A DNA stretch of 64,000 nt, taken from NCBI RefSeq assembly GCF_022163125.1, contig NZ_CP091881.1, forward strand, positions 3,596,001 to 3,660,000. The letters run 5' to 3'. This DNA is from Paenibacillus sp. HWE-109 (GTDB lineage Bacteria; Bacillota; Bacilli; Paenibacillales; NBRC-103111). Shown one piece after another: positions 59,848 to 64,000 of this stretch; the first letter of the stretch is position 1, and each line of letters begins with the position of its first letter. A model generated the notes under the pieces. That model was given only the letters and a program-made list of their open reading frames with translations, ran no database searches and had not been told where the DNA came from. The position numbers and the translations under genes were made by a program.

Positions 59848-60753
59848 TTACCTCTCACCCATCACCAAAACTTCAGGCACAAGCGAGATCCCGTACTGTT
59901 GCTGTACGATCTGCTGCACTTCGTTGATAAGGGTAAGAACGTCCTCGGCTGTAGCATCTCCGGTGTTAACAATGAAATTGGCGTGCAAGGTAGAGATTTC
60001 CGCTCCACCGACACGTTTGCCTTTCAAGCCTGCCTCTTCGATAAGTTTAGCTGCGAATCCCCCTGCGGGGTTGCGGAATACGCTTCCTGCGCAAGCTAAG
60101 TGGCCAGGTTGCGTGCGTCGACGCCGATCGCGGTAAGCCGCCATGGCTCCGGCGATTTCTTTGCGATCTCCAACCTGTAATTCAAAGACAGCTTCCGTTA
60201 CAATGCCAGGCAGCGTGTGCAGAATGGAATGTCGATAAGCATACTGCAAATCCTCCGCTTGCATCGTGACCAATTCCCCTGTGTCCAGGATGACTTCAGC
60301 CTGCTTGAGTATGCGTGACACATCGGACCCGTGAGCCCCTGCATTCATATAGACGGCGCCTCCCACAGAACCGGGAATGCCAGAAGCAAACTCCAGTCCG
60401 GTTAAACCTTCTTTGGCTGCTAGTACGGACAATTTAATGAACGAATAGGAACCTCCTGCGTAGACCGTCGCTCCTTCGAAGCGCAGTGTTTCGAGCGCAG
60501 AGCCAAGTTTAATGACGACACCTCTAATCCCTTTGTCACTGATCAGCAAGTTAGATCCACGACCGATAACCGTCCATGGAACACCGCGTTCATACAAGAA
60601 ACGGATAGCCGCAGCTGCCTGCTCTTTGGATTTGGGGAGAATCAGACAATCGGCCGGACCACCGATTTTCCAAGTTGTAAAGGGGGCCAGTCGTTCATTC
60701 GTTCGAATCTCGCCAATATTTGCTGCCTGTAAGTCGGATATTAACTGTTGCAT
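59848..60753 (-). CDS. murB: UDP-N-acetylenolpyruvoylglucosamine reductase MurB
   Basis: 301 residues. FAD-binding domain (FTTWKIGGPADCLILP-like start, VIGRGSNLLI, GLEFASGIPGSVGGAVYMNAGAHG) and a C-terminal MurB domain with the catalytic Ser in CAGSVFRNP and IEEAGLKGKRVGGAEIS. It reduces the MurA product to UDP-MurNAc using NADPH. It is followed by murA after 15 bases. Start ATG with AAGGAGG upstream. Confidence 0.96.
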   Translation of the reverse strand: MQQLISDLQAANIGEIRTNERLAPFTTWKIGGPADCLILPKSKEQAAAAIRFLYERGVPWTVIGRGSNLLISDKGIRGVVIKLGSALETLRFEGATVYAGGSYSFIKLSVLAAKEGLTGLEFASGIPGSVGGAVYMNAGAHGSDVSRILKQAEVILDTGELVTMQAEDLQYAYRHSILHTLPGIVTEAVFELQVGDRKEIAGAMAAYRDRRRRTQPGHLACAGSVFRNPAGGFAAKLIEEAGLKGKRVGGAEISTLHANFIVNTGDATAEDVLTLINEVQQIVQQQYGISLVPEVLVMGER

Positions 60754-60908
60754 GGGAAAACCTCCTTCACAGAACGTAGGGCGAAATGATCTTGAATTCC
60801 AGCTTCAAGCATCACAATTTCAAAGATACAAACCTTAAGGAAGATGGCCGGTCTTCTTGGTCAGGTGCTGTATCAAGCCCGTAGGTGTCTGTCACGGTTA
60901 TAGTGTAG

Positions 60909-60937
60909 TTTATGTAAAATCGGATAGAGTGTGACAA
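60909..60937 (-). promoter_or_regulatory. possible promoter before murB
   Basis: Minus strand TTGTCA (60932-60937), 17-base spacer, CATAAA (60909-60914), in the 206-base gap between murG and murB. The -10 is weak. Confidence 0.35.
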
Positions 60938-60959
60938 TCGCCTATACGCTTTAACAAAA

Positions 60960-62030
60960 TCAAGATGTTAAGCTGTGCGTTTCAATCAATTCAATAATAG
61001 AAGCAACGGCATCATTCACTTTACGTGACTGCATAGCTCTCTTGTAGGACTCACGGTTCTCATGGAGAGCTTCTACATGGGCAGCAAGCATTGCAGCTGT
61101 CAGTTCTTCTTCTTGCAGCACATCCGCATAGCCCGCTTTCTGAAATGATTTGGCATTCAGAATTTGGTCGCCTCGGCTGGCTTGGAGGGATAGCGGAATG
61201 AGCAGCATCGGCTTTTCCAAAACCAAAAACTCATAAATAGATGTAGCTCCTGCGCGAGAAATAACAAGATCTGTCATTGCCAATACATCCGGAAGCTCAT
61301 CATTCAGATATTCAAATTGCTTGTATCCGCGTGTTTTGGCATGTTCAGATGAAATATTCCCTTTGCCGCAGAGATGCACAATTTGAAACTGTCCAAGCAG
61401 TCTATCCAGGTTATCGCGAACCGCTTGATTAATGATCTGGGAGCCCAAACTTCCACCCATAACCAAAATCACCGGTTTCTGCGTATGAAAGTCGCAAAGT
61501 TGGTATCCACGAGACGCTTTCCCGCTCATTATATGCTCACGAATCGGCAAGCCGGTTAAGACGGCCTTCTCTTTCTGAACATGCTGCAGCGACTCCGGAA
61601 AGGTCACGCAAACCTTGGTTGCGAAAGGAATGGACAGCTTATTCGCCAATCCTGGAGTCATATCGGATTCATGAATGATAACAGGCACCTTATTCATCCG
61701 ACTTCCCAGAACGACCGGGACGGAAACGAACCCGCCCTTCGAAAAAACGATGGCGGGTTTCAAACGACGAAGCAATCTATAAGACTCATATACGCCTTTC
61801 ATCACTTTGAAAGGGTCTTTGAAATTTTTGAGATCAAAGTATCGACGCAGCTTCCCTGATGAAATGGGATAAAAGGAAACCCCTTCCCGTTCGATGATAT
61901 CTTTCTCGATGCCTGTCGCTGACCCGATATATTTAATTTCCCAACCTAGCTGCTCAAGCCGATGCATGAGCGCAATGTTAGGTGTCACATGTCCAGCGGA
62001 GCCTCCTCCGGTGAAGACAATTGTTTTCAT
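60960..62030 (-). CDS. murG: MurG, lipid II synthase
   Basis: 356 residues. GT-B glycosyltransferase: TGGGSAGHVTPNIAL loop, VGFSKGGFVSVPV-type segment (VFSKGGFVSVPVV), VMGGSLGSQIINQAV and SRAGATSIYEFLVLEKPMLLIPL. It transfers GlcNAc to lipid I on the inner face of the membrane. The ATG at 62030 is preceded by GAGG at 8 bases, and the GTG at 62039 is not needed. It overlaps nothing essential of spoVE, whose stop is at 62036. Confidence 0.95.
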   Translation of the reverse strand: MKTIVFTGGGSAGHVTPNIALMHRLEQLGWEIKYIGSATGIEKDIIEREGVSFYPISSGKLRRYFDLKNFKDPFKVMKGVYESYRLLRRLKPAIVFSKGGFVSVPVVLGSRMNKVPVIIHESDMTPGLANKLSIPFATKVCVTFPESLQHVQKEKAVLTGLPIREHIMSGKASRGYQLCDFHTQKPVILVMGGSLGSQIINQAVRDNLDRLLGQFQIVHLCGKGNISSEHAKTRGYKQFEYLNDELPDVLAMTDLVISRAGATSIYEFLVLEKPMLLIPLSLQASRGDQILNAKSFQKAGYADVLQEEELTAAMLAAHVEALHENRESYKRAMQSRKVNDAVASIIELIETHSLTS

Positions 62031-62035
62031 TTCTG

Positions 62036-63133
62036 TCACCTCGAATAGCGGGATATATTAAGCAGGATGCCGACTGAAGTCAGCATGAGCGTCAAGGAAG
62101 ACCCTCCTGCACTTATGAAAGGCAATGTGATGCCGGTCACCGGGAACATGCCGATCACGACGCCGATATTAATAATAACCTGAACGGCAATCATGCCGAT
62201 AATCCCGACTGCGATCAAACTGGCAAATGTATCCGGCGCAGTAATCGCTGCCCGCATGCCTCGCCAAACCAGAATTGTGAAGAGCAGCAGGACTAGTGTC
62301 CCCCCAATAAAACCAAGTTCCTCGGCAATAATGGAAAAAATAAAGTCCGTCTGCGGCTCTGGCAAATAGCTGTATTTCTGCCGGCTCATCCCTAAACCAA
62401 GCCCCACCAAGCCACCTGGCCCGATTGCGTACAGGGATTGAATGGATTGATAACCCGCCCCTAACGGATCCTGCCAAGGATCCAGAAAAGCAGTGATCCG
62501 CTTTAATCGATAGGGAGCCGCTACGACAAGTCCAATAAAACCAGCAATTCCTATCATACCTAGATACGAGAGATGAAGCAATCTTGCACCTGAAGTAAAA
62601 ATGATCAAAAGTGAGGCTCCTACGAGCACAGCCCCTGTACCGAGATCTGGCTGAAGCATGATCAGTCCGAAAGCTAACCCCATAATGCCAAGTGGCGGGA
62701 GCAGCCCTTTCGTGAAGAGCGTAATTTTGGACTGCTGCTCAGACAGCATTTTGGATAGATAGAGAATCATCCCGATTTTCATGAATTCGGAAGGTTGAAT
62801 CCCGAAAGCACCAATACCGAGCCAGCTTCGCGCACCGCCACGAACAACTCCAAGACCGGGAATCAGCACGATAATCAACATTCCGAAACAAATGAACAAC
62901 GTGATCTTGGAAATCTTTTTCCAAACCAAATAATCCACATTCATCGTAAAAAACATCGCGATAACCCCTAAAACAGCAAAAATAAATTGCCGCTTGAGGT
63001 AGTACAGCGAATCGCCGAACTCGCGAAAAGCTAGTACAGAACTTGCGCTGTAAACCATAATAATACCAATTGTCAAAAGCAACAAGGTTGGAATAATAAT
63101 CCAAATGTCAGGAGCGGACCGCGCTTTACCCAT
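62036..63133 (-). CDS. spoVE: SEDS family protein SpoVE/FtsW
   Basis: 365 residues with ten TM helices and the SEDS signatures VYSASS, GIGAFGIQPSEFMKIGMILYLSK, LMLQPDLGTG and FPVTGITLPFISAGGSSL. SEDS proteins polymerise glycan with a class B PBP. In the murD-x-murG slot of Bacillales this is SpoVE, needed for spore cortex; vegetative FtsW lies elsewhere. The call SpoVE versus FtsW rests on position. The ATG at 63133 has GAGG 8 bases upstream. Confidence 0.9.
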   Translation of the reverse strand: MGKARSAPDIWIIIPTLLLLTIGIIMVYSASSVLAFREFGDSLYYLKRQFIFAVLGVIAMFFTMNVDYLVWKKISKITLFICFGMLIIVLIPGLGVVRGGARSWLGIGAFGIQPSEFMKIGMILYLSKMLSEQQSKITLFTKGLLPPLGIMGLAFGLIMLQPDLGTGAVLVGASLLIIFTSGARLLHLSYLGMIGIAGFIGLVVAAPYRLKRITAFLDPWQDPLGAGYQSIQSLYAIGPGGLVGLGLGMSRQKYSYLPEPQTDFIFSIIAEELGFIGGTLVLLLFTILVWRGMRAAITAPDTFASLIAVGIIGMIAVQVIINIGVVIGMFPVTGITLPFISAGGSSLTLMLTSVGILLNISRYSR

Positions 63134-63228
63134 AACAGACACCTCTTTGTGTGATGTGGACTTTATCCAAATCTACACTAACGAGGAGGTCATATTGCAC
63201 ACTCGCCAGACAGGTGGATAAGCCCTAC

Positions 63229-64000
63229 TTAAAGGTTATGCACGGACTCCTTAAACATGCGTCCCCTGTCCTCATAAGAGGGGAACATATCCCAACTTGC
63301 GCAAGCAGGTGAAAGCAGGACGATATCGCCAGGTTCACACATTTGCCAAGCAAGCTGTACGGCTTGAATCACCGCGTCCGCTGCATCCTTAGCAGTATCG
63401 ACGGTTTCCAAGCGGCTAATCCCTGCCAGCTCAGCAATATGCGTAATTTTCTCCCGCGTTTGCCCCATGGTGACAACGCCTTTGATGCGGTCACGAAAAG
63501 TAGGCAGCAGCTCCATATAATCCGAGCCACGGTCCAAGCCGCCGGCAATGAGCACTACTTGTTGATCGAAGGCTTCGATTGATTTAATAGCAGCCGCGGA
63601 ATTGGTTGCCTTCGAGTTATTGTAGAAAGTAACCCCTTCAAGCTCTCTCACGAGTTCTAGACGATGTTCCACGCCGCGGAAGCTTCTTAGTACGTCTGCT
63701 ATCACCGAAGGCTGAACACCGGCTGTAAGGGCTGCCGCTGCGGCTGCCAATGCATTTTCTACATTGAAGCTGCCTGGCATTCCCATTTCACTGGCTCGCA
63801 TAATCGGACGAATTTGACCTTGACCGTTCGCATAAACAAGCATCTCAGATTCACTCTCAAAATAGACGCCATGGTCAAGCGTTTCGATCATGGAAAAAGG
63901 CAAAACCTGCGCGCGAAGCGTAGGAATCAGGGCACGGCATACCGCATCATCCCAATTCAAAATCGCGGTATCCGCTTCCGTTTGATTCGCAAATATTTTG
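63229..64000 (-). CDS. murD: UDP-N-acetylmuramoylalanine-D-glutamate ligase, C-terminal part (partial)
   Basis: The frame is open to the right edge, so the 5' part lies outside. The visible 256 residues cover the end of the central domain (ANQTEADTAILNWDD, GSFNVENALAAAAAAL) and the C-terminal domain (FRGVEHRLELVRELEGVTFYNNSKATN, IAGGLDRGSDY, VLLSPACASWDMF). It adds D-Glu to UDP-MurNAc-L-Ala with ATP. murD-spoVE-murG order matches Bacillus. Confidence 0.95.
   Translation of the reverse strand, partial: KIFANQTEADTAILNWDDAVCRALIPTLRAQVLPFSMIETLDHGVYFESESEMLVYANGQGQIRPIMRASEMGMPGSFNVENALAAAAAALTAGVQPSVIADVLRSFRGVEHRLELVRELEGVTFYNNSKATNSAAAIKSIEAFDQQVVLIAGGLDRGSDYMELLPTFRDRIKGVVTMGQTREKITHIAELAGISRLETVDTAKDAADAVIQAVQLAWQMCEPGDIVLLSPACASWDMFPSYEDRGRMFKESVHNL

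Overview
The window comes from an endospore-forming Bacillales bacterium and looks most like Paenibacillus or a close relative. It carries the spoIIGA-sigE-sigG sporulation block beside ftsA-ftsZ, the acetylase branch of lysine/diaminopimelate synthesis (DapH, a PatA-type aminotransferase, an N-acetyl-DAP deacetylase), a PyrR-attenuated pyr operon, an Ile T-box before ileS, and stalk-domain proteins typical of that family. Organism assignment is inferred from gene content and order only.

Layout. 1-3600: a 5'-truncated protein, a cupredoxin with a stalk domain, a DUF1906 protein, a DUF2277 protein, two CAU-anticodon tRNAs and a 54-residue ORF. 3600-19500 (all minus strand): an envelope/export region. 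A first operon runs ABC ATPase, lipoprotein adaptor, 980-residue FtsX-type permease, a second ABC ATPase with an AbrB-like tail, a sugar-type solute-binding lipoprotein and a 716-residue exoprotein. A terminator and an operator-like array follow, then a second operon with an RND transporter, lipoprotein adaptor and 583-residue exoprotein. The two exoproteins appear related, so two energetically different machines seem to share one kind of secreted partner. This is the best candidate for an undescribed system.

19500-24800: M20 dipeptidase, GNAT acetyltransferase, an 790-base gene-free stretch with an 18-bp repeat family, then RidA and DapA-type genes with a divergent LysR regulator. 24800-33900: pyrimidine operon pyrR-pyrB-pyrC-carA-carB-pyrF-pyrE on the minus strand, with a clear sigma-A promoter, PyrR-binding loop and attenuator; pyrD and pyrK are absent. 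33950-40650 (plus strand): a heterodimeric ABC exporter, a 1.2-kb array of tandem structured repeats, dapH and the N-acetyl-DAP deacetylase.

40850-64000 (minus strand except one gene): patA, rluD-type, lspA, a plus-strand YteA-like gene, ileS with T-box, divIVA, ylmH, ylmG, sepF, ylmE, pgeF, ylmC, sigG, sigE, spoIIGA, ftsZ, ftsA, divIB, murA, murB, murG, spoVE and the 3' part of murD. This is the classic division and cell-wall cluster fused to the sporulation sigma-factor block. It makes peptidoglycan precursors, builds the divisome and switches on the mother-cell and forespore sigma factors. Short palindromic elements lying directly against the ribosome-binding sites of pyrR, divIVA and sigE are a second unexplained pattern.
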